A DNA stretch of 64,000 bases from Lachnospiraceae bacterium UBA1818 (GTDB lineage Bacteria > Bacillota > Clostridia > Lachnospirales > Lachnospiraceae). The translations under genes were made by a program, and so were the position numbers. Positions within the stretch are counted from its first letter, which is position 1, and every line of letters begins with the position of its first letter. Positions 56,810 to 64,000 of this stretch are shown here, one piece after another. The notes beneath the pieces are model-generated. The model saw only the letters and a list, made by a program, of their open reading frames with translations, was not told the DNA's origin and searched no databases. The stretch covers positions 1 to 64,000 of the forward strand of contig CAJFQZ010000002.1 of assembly GCA_904419285.1 (NCBI GenBank). The letters run 5' to 3'.

Positions 56810-57450
56810 TAGAGTATTATGAATCGCTGACAGATGAGGAAAAGGATGGAATGAAGGAAGTGATACAGGCTTTGTTCAGACAGACTTTTCTTCTGGAAAG
56901 AAAATATGACAGAAGATCAGGCAGAATGACTTCTGTAAAAGAATATAAAATCGCAGAGAAACACATTAATTTCTTAAGAGAGTATTTTATGGTCTCTGGA
57001 ATTTCTCTGAGGCAGAACGTACATATGGGAGTGATCTATATCCAGGAAGAGGCGCTCTGGGGAGAGAAGCTCCCCCGCATGGCGACGATCTATCTTCTTG
57101 TGCTGAAGCTTTTGTACGACGAGCAGATGGCGTCAGCATCTTCCAGCAGCCATGTGGCGGTGACAATGGGGATGCTGAACGGCAGAGCGGGAGAATTCCA
57201 TGTGCTGAGTTCTCTTCCGTCTCCTACGGAAATGCGGAGGACGATCGCCCTGCTGAAGAAATATCAGATCATTGAACCGCTGGATGTGCTGGAGGAACTG
57301 GACGAGAATACAAGACTTGTGATCTACCCGTGCATCAATGCGGTGCTCATGGGTGACAGCGTCAGGGAACTGTTGAATACATTCAGTGAGGAGGATTACA
57401 TTGGAGAAGAAGCAGCCGTTCAAGGCACTATCGAAGATCTGTCTGAATAA
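56806..57450 (+). CDS. jetB: JetB-like subunit (DUF4194)
   Basis: 214 residues. MIEYYESLTDEEKDGMKEVIQALFRQTFLLERKYDRR, then LREYFMVSGISLRQNVHMGVIYIQEE and LLVLKLLYDEQMASASSSSHVAVTMG; these are the paired winged-helix features of DUF4194 proteins (JetB, counterpart of MukE/MksE). It binds JetA and regulates the SMC ring. Four-base overlap with jetA, and the next gene starts 50 bases before its end. Confidence 0.82.
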   Translation: MIEYYESLTDEEKDGMKEVIQALFRQTFLLERKYDRRSGRMTSVKEYKIAEKHINFLREYFMVSGISLRQNVHMGVIYIQEEALWGEKLPRMATIYLLVLKLLYDEQMASASSSSHVAVTMGMLNGRAGEFHVLSSLPSPTEMRRTIALLKKYQIIEPLDVLEELDENTRLVIYPCINAVLMGDSVRELLNTFSEEDYIGEEAAVQGTIEDLSE

Positions 57451-60400
57451 CTGGCATTATATTGACAGAAAGATACTTTCATTCAGCGAAGGTGTGAATT
57501 TTTTTACAGGGCATTCAGGAAGCGGTAAGTCTACAGTGATCGATGCGATCCAGATCGTTCTCTATGCCAACACGGACGGACGAGGCTTCTTTAACAAGGC
57601 GGCGGCTGATGACTCGGACCGTTCACTGATCGAGTATCTCAGAGGAATGGTGAACATCGGGGAGAACAATGAGTCTGTCTATCTGAGAAATAAAAATTTT
57701 TCAAGCACGATCGTGCTCGAGTTCGACCAGACAGATACAAAGGAAAAGCAGTGTGTGGGAGTCGTGTTTGATGTAGAGACTGCAACAAATGAGATCAGCA
57801 GACTGTTCTTCTGGCATACGGGCGGCCTTCTGGAGAACCAGTACCGGGCGGACCGGAGATGTCTGACAACGGGTGAAGTGAGGGAGTATCTGCAGCGGAC
57901 TTTCCCGTCGGAGCAGTACTACTGCGGTCCGAGCAATGAGCGGTTCCGCCGTCAGATGTATGACATCTATCTGGGTGGTCTGGATATGGAAAAGTTTCCA
58001 AGGTTATTTAAACGTGCCATTCCATTTCGGATGAACATTAAACTTGAAGATTTTGTGAAAGAATATATCTGCATGGAAAAGGACATCCATATCGAAGATC
58101 TTCAGGAAAGCGTCATGCAGTACGGCAGGATGCGGAGTAAGATTGAAGAGACGATGCAGGAGATCGGGCATCTCCGGGAGATCGCAGAGAGATATGCAGA
58201 GTATGATGCCTGCAGCAGTGAAGCAGAGGAATGCAGCTATCAGATCGGAAAGCTTGAGATCCTGCAGACTCGGGAGAAGATCAGGGAGCTGAAGGACAGG
58301 ATCGCAGAAAGTTCCGGTGAGCAGTCCCGTCTGGAGACGCTGAAAACCCGTGAGGAGGGGGAACAGGAGGCGCTGCGGAAGGAATATGAAGAGGTTATCC
58401 TGCGGATTGCGGACAGCGGATATTCTGCACTGGAAAAGGAGCTTTCCGGCGTCAATGAGACTCTGGAGCGCCTTCAGAACAGCCGGGCCAGATGGCAGAA
58501 GACGGCGGAAGGCCTGGAGGCGTGGAAGAAAAAGGATGTGACTCCGAATCAGACCGTGTGGGATATCGAGCGGTTTGCTGCCGGGGATATAGATGAAAAT
58601 ACACTTCTTCGGCTGAAAGAGAGCCTGTCTTCTCTGCGGAGCAGCCTGGAAGAGGATCTTAAGGAAACAGAAGCAGACTTGAAGGAAATCCGGAGGGAAG
58701 AGAAGGATGCCAGGGAAGAGCTGAAGGCGCTCCGGCAGGGGAAGAAGGTCTATCCGCGTGATCTGGAGGAGGCGAGATATGAACTGAGGAACCGTCTCCG
58801 CGGCAGGTGCGGAAAACTGGTTCCTGTCAGGATCCTTGCAGATCTTCTGGATATCAGGGATGAGAGATGGCATAACGCTGTGGAAGGATATCTTGGAAAC
58901 AGCAAATTCCTTCTTGTCGTAGAACCTGCCTATGTAAAGGACGCTCTGGAAGTATACCAGGAAATGGACAAAAAGAAGTATTTCCGGGCAGCTGTGCTGG
59001 ATACTGACAAAGTCCTTGAGCACAGCCGGATGTCCGGCGGGAGAAGGAAAGGCTCCCTTGCGGAAGAAGTGACGGCGAAGGAAGATTATGTCAGGGCGTA
59101 TGTGGATTTTGCGCTGGGCAGTGTGATGAAATGCACCAGTGTGGAAGAACTGCGCGGACAGAAGATCGGAATCACTCCGGACTGCATTCTGTATCAGGGA
59201 TTCCGGCTGCAGTATATTAATCCGGATCATTATACGAAGAAGGCATATATCGGGGAGACGAGCATGCGACAGCGGATGCGCCGTCTGGAAAAAAGGTGCC
59301 AGGAGCTGCAGGAGAAACGGCTCCCCCTCCAGGAGGTGAAAGAGGAGACTGGAAAGCTCCTTCAGTATGAGCATCTTTCGCAGCCGGCAGAGGATTATAT
59401 CCAGTGGATGAAAGATATTGATGAAATAGCGGCCAGAGAGAAAAGAAAGAATCAAATAATAGAAGAAATGAAAAAATTGCAGAAAGAATCCGTCTCTGTG
59501 TGGGAAGAAAAGAAAGGGGAACTTCTCAAAAGGCAGGATGAAGTGAAAGATTCCCTGCAAAAAATTCAGCAAAACATCTGGAAGATTCAGTCGGATGCTG
59601 AAAGGTTACAAAAAAGTTTCATCGATTTGAATTTTGAATTAAATGAGAAAGAAAAAAGTTTTCAAAGAGATAAAAAAGAAGAGGATAAATTTGAAAAATT
59701 TCTCACTGAAAATAGAGGGACTGGCTATGAAACACTCAGACAGCGCCGTGTTTCGGACAGGGATAGGATTGAAAATGCAAGAAACAATGCATACAGCAGC
59801 CTGGTAGAGCGCCGTACAGGTTATCTGAAAGCCTATCCGAACAGGACGTTTTCCGCTGTGATCACCGATAACGGTCCCTATGACAAACTTCTCTCAGAAC
59901 TTCAGTGCGACGAACTGGAAGATTACAGGAATGCGGCTAAGGAGCAGGCGCGCACAGCGGTGGAACACTTCAAAGAGGACTTTGTCTACAAGATAAGAAG
60001 TGCCATTCAGGAAGCTTATCAGATGAAGGATGAACTGAACCGCATTATCAGCAGGCTGGATTTCGGCAAGGACAAGTATCAGTTCGTGATCACAAAGAAT
60101 AAAGGACCTGATGGAAGATTCTATAAAATGTTTATGGATGATTCACTCAGCATAAAGCCATCCCAGCTTTCGGGCGGAATGGAAAATCAGCTCAATATGT
60201 TTACCATGGAGCATGAGGAAGAATATGGGGATCTGATGAACGAGCTGATCAACATCTTCATCCCTCCGGAGGATGCGACAAGGGAAGAGCTGGAAGAAGC
60301 GAGAAAGAATATGGAGAAGTATGCGGATTACAGGACATACCTTTCCTTTGACATGCAGCAGATCATCCATGGGGAGAAAGACATGAAGATCGGGCTGAGC

Positions 60401-60769
60401 AGGATGATCCGGAAGAATTCCGGCGGCGAGGGGCAGAATCCGCTGTATATCGCGCTTCTCGCAAGCTTTGCCCAGATCTACCGGATCAATCTCTCTCCGA
60501 AGATCCGCCGCGCGCCGACCATACGGCTGGTCATCCTGGACGAGGCCTTTTCAAAGATGGATGCGGAAAAGGTGGCAAGCTGTATCTCCCTGATCCGCGG
60601 GCTTGGCTTTCAGGCGATCATAAGCGCGACGAACGACAAGATACAGAATTATCTGGAAAATGTAGACAAGACGTTTGTGTACGCGAACGCGAATAAGAAA
60701 CATATTTCCATTCAGGAATTTGAGAGAGAAGAATACGATCTTCTTCGAAAGGAGGAAACATTACTATGA
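57401..60769 (+). CDS. jetC: JetC-like SMC ATPase of a Wadjet/MukBEF-like complex
   Basis: 1122 residues from TTG 57401, which has AGGAGG six bases upstream; GTG 57386 is possible but overlaps that site. Walker A is FFTGHSGSGKSTVIDAIQ (about 35-50). Two long coiled-coil arms (about 235-470 and 620-790) surround a small hinge (RGRCGKLVPVRILADLLD, about 470-600). The signature NSGGEGQNPLYIALLASFA lies near 1006 and Walker B RLVILDEAFSKMD near 1047, with an LSGGMENQ motif near 925. ATP drives loop extrusion in this family. The stretch 59,450-59,720 is unusually AT-rich. Confidence 0.88.
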   Translation: MEKKQPFKALSKICLNNWHYIDRKILSFSEGVNFFTGHSGSGKSTVIDAIQIVLYANTDGRGFFNKAAADDSDRSLIEYLRGMVNIGENNESVYLRNKNFSSTIVLEFDQTDTKEKQCVGVVFDVETATNEISRLFFWHTGGLLENQYRADRRCLTTGEVREYLQRTFPSEQYYCGPSNERFRRQMYDIYLGGLDMEKFPRLFKRAIPFRMNIKLEDFVKEYICMEKDIHIEDLQESVMQYGRMRSKIEETMQEIGHLREIAERYAEYDACSSEAEECSYQIGKLEILQTREKIRELKDRIAESSGEQSRLETLKTREEGEQEALRKEYEEVILRIADSGYSALEKELSGVNETLERLQNSRARWQKTAEGLEAWKKKDVTPNQTVWDIERFAAGDIDENTLLRLKESLSSLRSSLEEDLKETEADLKEIRREEKDAREELKALRQGKKVYPRDLEEARYELRNRLRGRCGKLVPVRILADLLDIRDERWHNAVEGYLGNSKFLLVVEPAYVKDALEVYQEMDKKKYFRAAVLDTDKVLEHSRMSGGRRKGSLAEEVTAKEDYVRAYVDFALGSVMKCTSVEELRGQKIGITPDCILYQGFRLQYINPDHYTKKAYIGETSMRQRMRRLEKRCQELQEKRLPLQEVKEETGKLLQYEHLSQPAEDYIQWMKDIDEIAAREKRKNQIIEEMKKLQKESVSVWEEKKGELLKRQDEVKDSLQKIQQNIWKIQSDAERLQKSFIDLNFELNEKEKSFQRDKKEEDKFEKFLTENRGTGYETLRQRRVSDRDRIENARNNAYSSLVERRTGYLKAYPNRTFSAVITDNGPYDKLLSELQCDELEDYRNAAKEQARTAVEHFKEDFVYKIRSAIQEAYQMKDELNRIISRLDFGKDKYQFVITKNKGPDGRFYKMFMDDSLSIKPSQLSGGMENQLNMFTMEHEEEYGDLMNELINIFIPPEDATREELEEARKNMEKYADYRTYLSFDMQQIIHGEKDMKIGLSRMIRKNSGGEGQNPLYIALLASFAQIYRINLSPKIRRAPTIRLVILDEAFSKMDAEKVASCISLIRGLGFQAIISATNDKIQNYLENVDKTFVYANANKKHISIQEFEREEYDLLRKEETLL

Positions 60770-61335
60770 AACTGATGATCGCATCAGATATTCACGGCTC
60801 TGCCCTGTACTGCAGGCAGATGCTGGAAGCATATAAAAGAGAAGAGGCCGGCCGGCTTCTTCTTCTGGGGGACATCCTGTATCACGGTCCCCGCAATGAT
60901 CTGCCGGAGGGATACGCGCCGAAGGAAGTGATCGCCATGCTCAACCCGATGAAGAATGACCTTCTGTGCGTGAGGGGAAACTGTGATACAGAGGTGGATC
61001 AGATGGTGCTCGACTTTCCGATCCTTGCGGATTACTGTTTTCTGGAACTTCCCGGTGCGTCAGTGTTCGCAACTCACGGACATGTGTTCAATCCGGAGAA
61101 GGTTCCGCCGCTGAAAGAAGGCGATATCCTTCTTAACGGGCACACGCATGTGCCTGCCTGCGAAGAGAAGGAGAACGGCGCCGGAGAGACTTATCGGTAT
61201 CTGAATCCGGGGTCTGTGTCTATCCCGAAGGAAAATTCGCCCCACAGCTATATGATCTATGAGAATGATACGTTTATATGGAAAAATCTCGAAGGAGAGG
61301 AGTATATGAGATGGAAGACAGATTCGCACTGCTGA
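60766..61335 (+). CDS. yfcE: YfcE-type metallophosphoesterase
   Basis: 189 residues. All calcineurin-like metal motifs are present: MIASDIHGS (about 4-12), LLLLGDILYHGPRN (about 33), VRGNCDTEVDQ (about 67), VFATHGHVFNP (about 100), LNGHTHVPACE (about 120). YfcE proteins are manganese-dependent phosphodiesterases active on model substrates; the natural substrate is unknown. The ATG overlaps the jetC stop by four bases with AAAGGAGG upstream, and it overlaps the next gene by 25 bases, so it is part of the jet operon. Confidence 0.88.
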   Translation: MKLMIASDIHGSALYCRQMLEAYKREEAGRLLLLGDILYHGPRNDLPEGYAPKEVIAMLNPMKNDLLCVRGNCDTEVDQMVLDFPILADYCFLELPGASVFATHGHVFNPEKVPPLKEGDILLNGHTHVPACEEKENGAGETYRYLNPGSVSIPKENSPHSYMIYENDTFIWKNLEGEEYMRWKTDSHC

Positions 61336-62279
61336 TCGATGCGGACAATGTGTCTGCAAAGTATATAAAGCCGATACTGGACGAGCTCTCCAAGTACGGC
61401 AATGTGACATATAAGAGGATCTACGGGGACTGGACAAAGACAAACAATGCCAGCTGGAAGGAGGAACTGCTGCAGAACTCGATCACGCCGATCCAGCAGT
61501 TCAGCTATACGCATGGAAAGAACGCCACGGACTCGGCGATGATCATCGACGCGATGGATATGCTCTACACAAGTCAGCTGGAGGGATTCTGTCTTGTGTC
61601 CAGCGACAGCGATTTTACAAAGCTGGCGAGCCGGCTCAGGGAGAGCGGGAAGACAGTGATCGGAATGGGAGAGGACAAGACGCCGTCTCCGTTCCGGAAG
61701 GCGTGTGATATTTTCACTGTCCTGGAACTTCTCCTGGAAGACAATACGATGGAGAAAGAGGAACGGGAGGAGAAAAATGCAGAACCTCATCCACGAGAAA
61801 AAGAGCAGAAAAAGGTGACCGCCCCGTCCCGGGACCAGATCGAGGAGGCAGTGGTCAAGATCATTACAGAAAATCAGAACGATGACAGGGAGACCGGCCT
61901 TGGAGAGGTGGGAAGCCGTCTTGTCAAATTGTATCCGGATTTTGACGTCAGGCGCTATGGGTACAGTCTTCTGTCGAAATTCCTGGAGACATTTCCAAAG
62001 CTGAAGCTGATCCAGGAAGGTACGAAGGTATCGGTCACCCTCTATGAGGATAAGAGCAAGAAGGAGAGGCTGGAGGAGTATATCATCCAGCAGATCAGGA
62101 TCAACGGGCGTTACGGGATCTCCCTTGGATCTCTGGGAAACAGGATCCGGATGAAGTTCGGAGATTTTAAAGTGAGAGATTATGGGTTTTCTCAATTTAA
62201 ACAGTATATCCAGAGCTTCCCTCAGGTGGAGCTTGAGGACGACGGCGAGCGTACAAGAGCCGTGTATGTAGGAGAGTAA
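61311..62279 (+). CDS. NYN-domain nuclease-like protein with two OST-HTH (LOTUS) domains
   Basis: 322 residues from ATG 61311, eight bases after GGAG. The NYN (PIN-like) domain, residues 1-135, keeps acidic residues in FALLIDADNVSAKYI (about 9-14), KNATDSAMIIDAMDML (about 75) and GFCLVSSDSDFTKLASRL (about 97). A charged linker follows. Two OST-HTH domains end the protein: about 165-235 (VVKIITENQN...LLSKFLETFPKLKLI) and 255-320 (YIIQQIRINGRYGISLGSLGNRIRMKFGDFKVRDYGFSQFKQYIQ). NYN domains are often RNases and OST-HTH domains bind RNA. It ends the five-gene jet operon before a strong terminator. Confidence 0.87.
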   Translation: MEDRFALLIDADNVSAKYIKPILDELSKYGNVTYKRIYGDWTKTNNASWKEELLQNSITPIQQFSYTHGKNATDSAMIIDAMDMLYTSQLEGFCLVSSDSDFTKLASRLRESGKTVIGMGEDKTPSPFRKACDIFTVLELLLEDNTMEKEEREEKNAEPHPREKEQKKVTAPSRDQIEEAVVKIITENQNDDRETGLGEVGSRLVKLYPDFDVRRYGYSLLSKFLETFPKLKLIQEGTKVSVTLYEDKSKKERLEEYIIQQIRINGRYGISLGSLGNRIRMKFGDFKVRDYGFSQFKQYIQSFPQVELEDDGERTRAVYVGE

Positions 62280-62298
62280 CAGAAGAAAGGTTTTGAGC

Positions 62299-62333
62299 AA
62301 AATGACAAAAGGTTGTTAATCTTTTGTCATTTT
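62299..62333 (+). terminator. Terminator after the jet operon
   Basis: AAAATGACAAAAG pairs perfectly with CTTTTGTCATTTT (13 bp, nine-base loop) and runs into TTTTTTT. Confidence 0.85.
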
Positions 62334-62343
62334 TTTGTAAAAT

Positions 62344-62380
62344 CATGTGTCTTGTCACCTGTAAAGTGCGGTGCTATACT
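62344..62380 (+). promoter_or_regulatory. nadA promoter with a probable NiaR operator
   Basis: TTGTCA (62352-62357) and TATACT (62375-62380) with a 17-base spacer. The -35 box lies inside the imperfect palindrome CATGTGTCTTGTCACCTGTA (62344-62363), similar to the niacin-responsive NiaR (YrxA) operators that control nadBCA in Firmicutes. The repressor gene is not in the window. Confidence 0.6.
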
Positions 62381-62411
62381 AAACCGAAAAGAGAAAAAAA
62401 GAGGTGTGGAC

Positions 62412-63317
62412 ATGACAGTCAGAGAAGAGATAGAAAAACTGAAGAAGGAGAAAAACGCTGTGATCCTGGCGCACTATTACGTCAGTCCGGAGGTGCAGGA
62501 ACTTGCGGATTATATCGGGGATTCGTTTTATCTGAGCAAGGTCGCGGTCGGCCTTGAGGAACAGACCATTGTGTTCTGCGGGGTTTCCTTCATGGGAGAG
62601 AGCGCGAAAGTTCTGAATCCGGAAAAAACGGTCCTGATGCCTGACGCCGCTGCGGACTGTGCCATGGCACATATGGCGGATGCGCAGATCGTGGAGAAGA
62701 TGCGCAGGACGTACGACGATCTGGCAGTAGTCTGCTATATCAATTCCACTGCAGAGCTGAAAAGCTGCTCGGATGTGTGCGTGACTTCTGCAAATGCAGT
62801 ACAGATCGTGAAGGCGCTTCCGAACAAGAATATTTTCTTTATCCCGGACCGGAATCTGGCGCATTATATTGCCGGGCTGGTACCTGAGAAACACTTCGTA
62901 TACAATGAGGGATACTGTCCTGTCCACGAGCAGATGCAGACTTCGGAGATCCTGAAAGCGAAAGAAGCACATCCGGCAGCGGAAGTGCTCAGCCATCCGG
63001 AATGTCCGGAGAAAGTCCTTGAGATATCAGATTACATAGGAAGCACGTCGGGAATCATCAAATACGCTGGTGAGAGTGCCGCAGGTGAGTTCATTGTCTG
63101 TACGGAAAACGGTGTGAGATATGAGCTGGAGAAGCGGTATCCTGACAAAAAGTTCTGGTTTACGGAAACAGAGCCTGTATGCCGGGATATGAAACTGATC
63201 ACTCCGGAGAAGATACTCCATGTGCTCAGGACGGGAGAAAATGAAGTGAAAATGGAAGAGTCGCTCAGAAAGACCGCGGGCCGTCCACTGGAGAAAATGC
63301 TGGAGCTTGCGAAATAA
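62412..63317 (+). CDS. nadA: Quinolinate synthase A
   Basis: 301 residues from ATG 62412 (after AGAGGTGTGG). Condenses iminoaspartate with dihydroxyacetone phosphate to quinolinate in NAD synthesis. Motifs: AVILAHYYVSPEVQELADYIGDS (about 16-38), the three cysteines that hold the 4Fe-4S cluster in FCGVSFMGESAK, EGYCPVHEQ and SHPECPEKV, and a SSTSGII-type STSGIIKYA stretch. An extended frame upstream is rejected since it would cover the promoter. nadB follows. Confidence 0.95.
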   Translation: MTVREEIEKLKKEKNAVILAHYYVSPEVQELADYIGDSFYLSKVAVGLEEQTIVFCGVSFMGESAKVLNPEKTVLMPDAAADCAMAHMADAQIVEKMRRTYDDLAVVCYINSTAELKSCSDVCVTSANAVQIVKALPNKNIFFIPDRNLAHYIAGLVPEKHFVYNEGYCPVHEQMQTSEILKAKEAHPAAEVLSHPECPEKVLEISDYIGSTSGIIKYAGESAAGEFIVCTENGVRYELEKRYPDKKFWFTETEPVCRDMKLITPEKILHVLRTGENEVKMEESLRKTAGRPLEKMLELAK

Positions 63318-63364
63318 ATTAATTTCAGATAAATGCCAAAACGGCAGGAAGGGATGTTTTTATT

Positions 63365-64000
63365 ATGGAAATGAATGCAGATGTAGTGATCGTTGGAACC
63401 GGAGTGGGAGGACTGTTCAGTGCGCTGAACCTTCCTGCGGACAGAAAGATCATCATGATCACAAAATCAGATCTGGAGAGCAGCGATTCATTTCTTGCGC
63501 AGGGCGGAATCTGCGTTCTGAGAGATGACAATGATTATGACAGCTGGTTTGAGGACACGATGAGAGCCGGACACTATGAAAACAGAAGAGAGTCTGTAGA
63601 TATCATGATACGAAGTTCGAGGGATGTCATCCATGATCTGGTCGGATACGGCGTGGAGTTTCAGAAAAAGGACGGCGAGTATGCGTTTACAAGGGAAGGG
63701 GCGCATTCACGGCCGAGGATCCTGTTCCATGAGGACATCACAGGAGAAGAGATCACAAGCAAGCTTCTCGCCCAGGTGAAAAGACTTGATAATGTCGAGA
63801 TCTATGAATATACTACAATGACAGATATAATAGTAAAAGATGGAAAGTGTGCGGGAATCCTGGCAGAGGACCAGAGCGGAGAACGCATCACGATCCATGC
63901 GGATGATACGATCTTTGCAAGCGGCGGGATCGGAGGACTCTATCAGCATTCTACCAATTTCCCGCATCTTACCGGGGATGCCATCGAGATATCTAAAAAG
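63365..64000 (+). CDS. nadB: L-aspartate oxidase (partial, continues past the right edge)
   Basis: The first 212 codons are present. The FAD-binding motif DVVIVGTGVGGLFSALNLP is at residues 6-24; SFLAQGGICVLRDDNDYDSWFEDTMRAG (about 42) and AFTREGAHSRPRILFHEDITGEEI (about 113) are typical of NadB. It oxidises aspartate to iminoaspartate for NadA. ATG 63365 lies 47 bases past nadA in the same operon. No defect is seen in the visible part. Confidence 0.93.
   Translation, partial: MEMNADVVIVGTGVGGLFSALNLPADRKIIMITKSDLESSDSFLAQGGICVLRDDNDYDSWFEDTMRAGHYENRRESVDIMIRSSRDVIHDLVGYGVEFQKKDGEYAFTREGAHSRPRILFHEDITGEEITSKLLAQVKRLDNVEIYEYTTMTDIIVKDGKCAGILAEDQSGERITIHADDTIFASGGIGGLYQHSTNFPHLTGDAIEISKK

Noticed and set aside
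58004-59572. 522-codon open frame on the minus strand
   Set aside because: Antisense to the coiled-coil part of jetC; repetitive Phe/Leu/Pro-rich translation is a by-product of the Glu/Lys-rich codons of jetC.
60766-61335. Phosphoesterase gene as a diverged JetD
   Set aside because: All five calcineurin-like metal motifs are present and no Toprim motif exists.
61257-62300. 347-codon open frame on the minus strand
   Set aside because: Antisense to the NYN/OST-HTH gene, which has clear domains and a good ribosome binding site.

Overview
The window is the replication-origin region of a Gram-positive anaerobe, most likely a member of the Lachnospiraceae (Clostridia). Evidence is the gene order rsmG-mnmG-mnmE / jag-yidC-yidD-rnpA-rpmH / dnaA-dnaN-rlbA-recF-gyrB-gyrA, a parAB operon with four consensus parS sites, the sporulation-type BofA, and several families common in that group (DUF3881, DUF4446, DUF5702, DUF6382, DUF4367, DUF6147). 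Genes left of about 20.2 kb are almost all on the minus strand and genes to the right mostly on the plus strand, as expected for replication diverging from oriC between rpmH and dnaN.

Left part, 1-6.5 kb: the end of an integrative and conjugative element of the Tn1549-like type (DUF5688, small Cys-rich protein, RepA-like initiator, ParA, ParB, two unknowns, PcfB, VirD4). Its virD4 coupling gene is cut after about 100 codons, and a gene starting like a large serine recombinase runs off the window edge, so a second element appears to sit inside the first. The conjugative element borders a tRNA-Arg(CCT) gene; a 40-nt copy of the 5' half of that tRNA lies 134 bp away and looks like an attachment-site remnant.

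6.6-29.5 kb is core genome: DUF3881, serS, DUF4446, parB, parA, parS cluster, a TTG-started alpha/beta hydrolase, rsmG, mnmG, mnmE, jag, yidC, yidD, rnpA, rpmH, oriC, dnaA through gyrA. Two oddities stand out: a perfect 77-bp tandem duplication inside the parS cluster, and an L34 gene lacking eight conserved internal codons.

29.5-42 kb: a DUF2975 / small XRE regulator / DUF4153-like membrane operon behind three 21-bp-phased repeats; bofA; then a complete Tad (Flp) pilus locus (tadZ, tadA, tadB, tadC, flp, DUF5702, tadE, prepilin peptidase, a second tadE-like gene, DUF6382) ending with a rhomboid protease. A lone histidine kinase faces it.

42-55.3 kb: HIT protein, an ECF-like sigma factor, murG, a DUF4367 membrane protein with an abruptly AT-rich C-terminal half and a DUF6147 secreted protein, TSCPD protein, unknown membrane protein, pgi, pfkA, dnaX-ybaB-recR, and a split transketolase.

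55.4-62.3 kb holds the most interesting locus: a tightly overlapping operon of JetA, JetB and JetC (Wadjet / MukBEF-like SMC complex) with no JetD nuclease; its place is taken by a YfcE-type phosphoesterase and a NYN-nuclease protein with two OST-HTH domains. nadA and the start of nadB, behind a probable NiaR operator, close the window.
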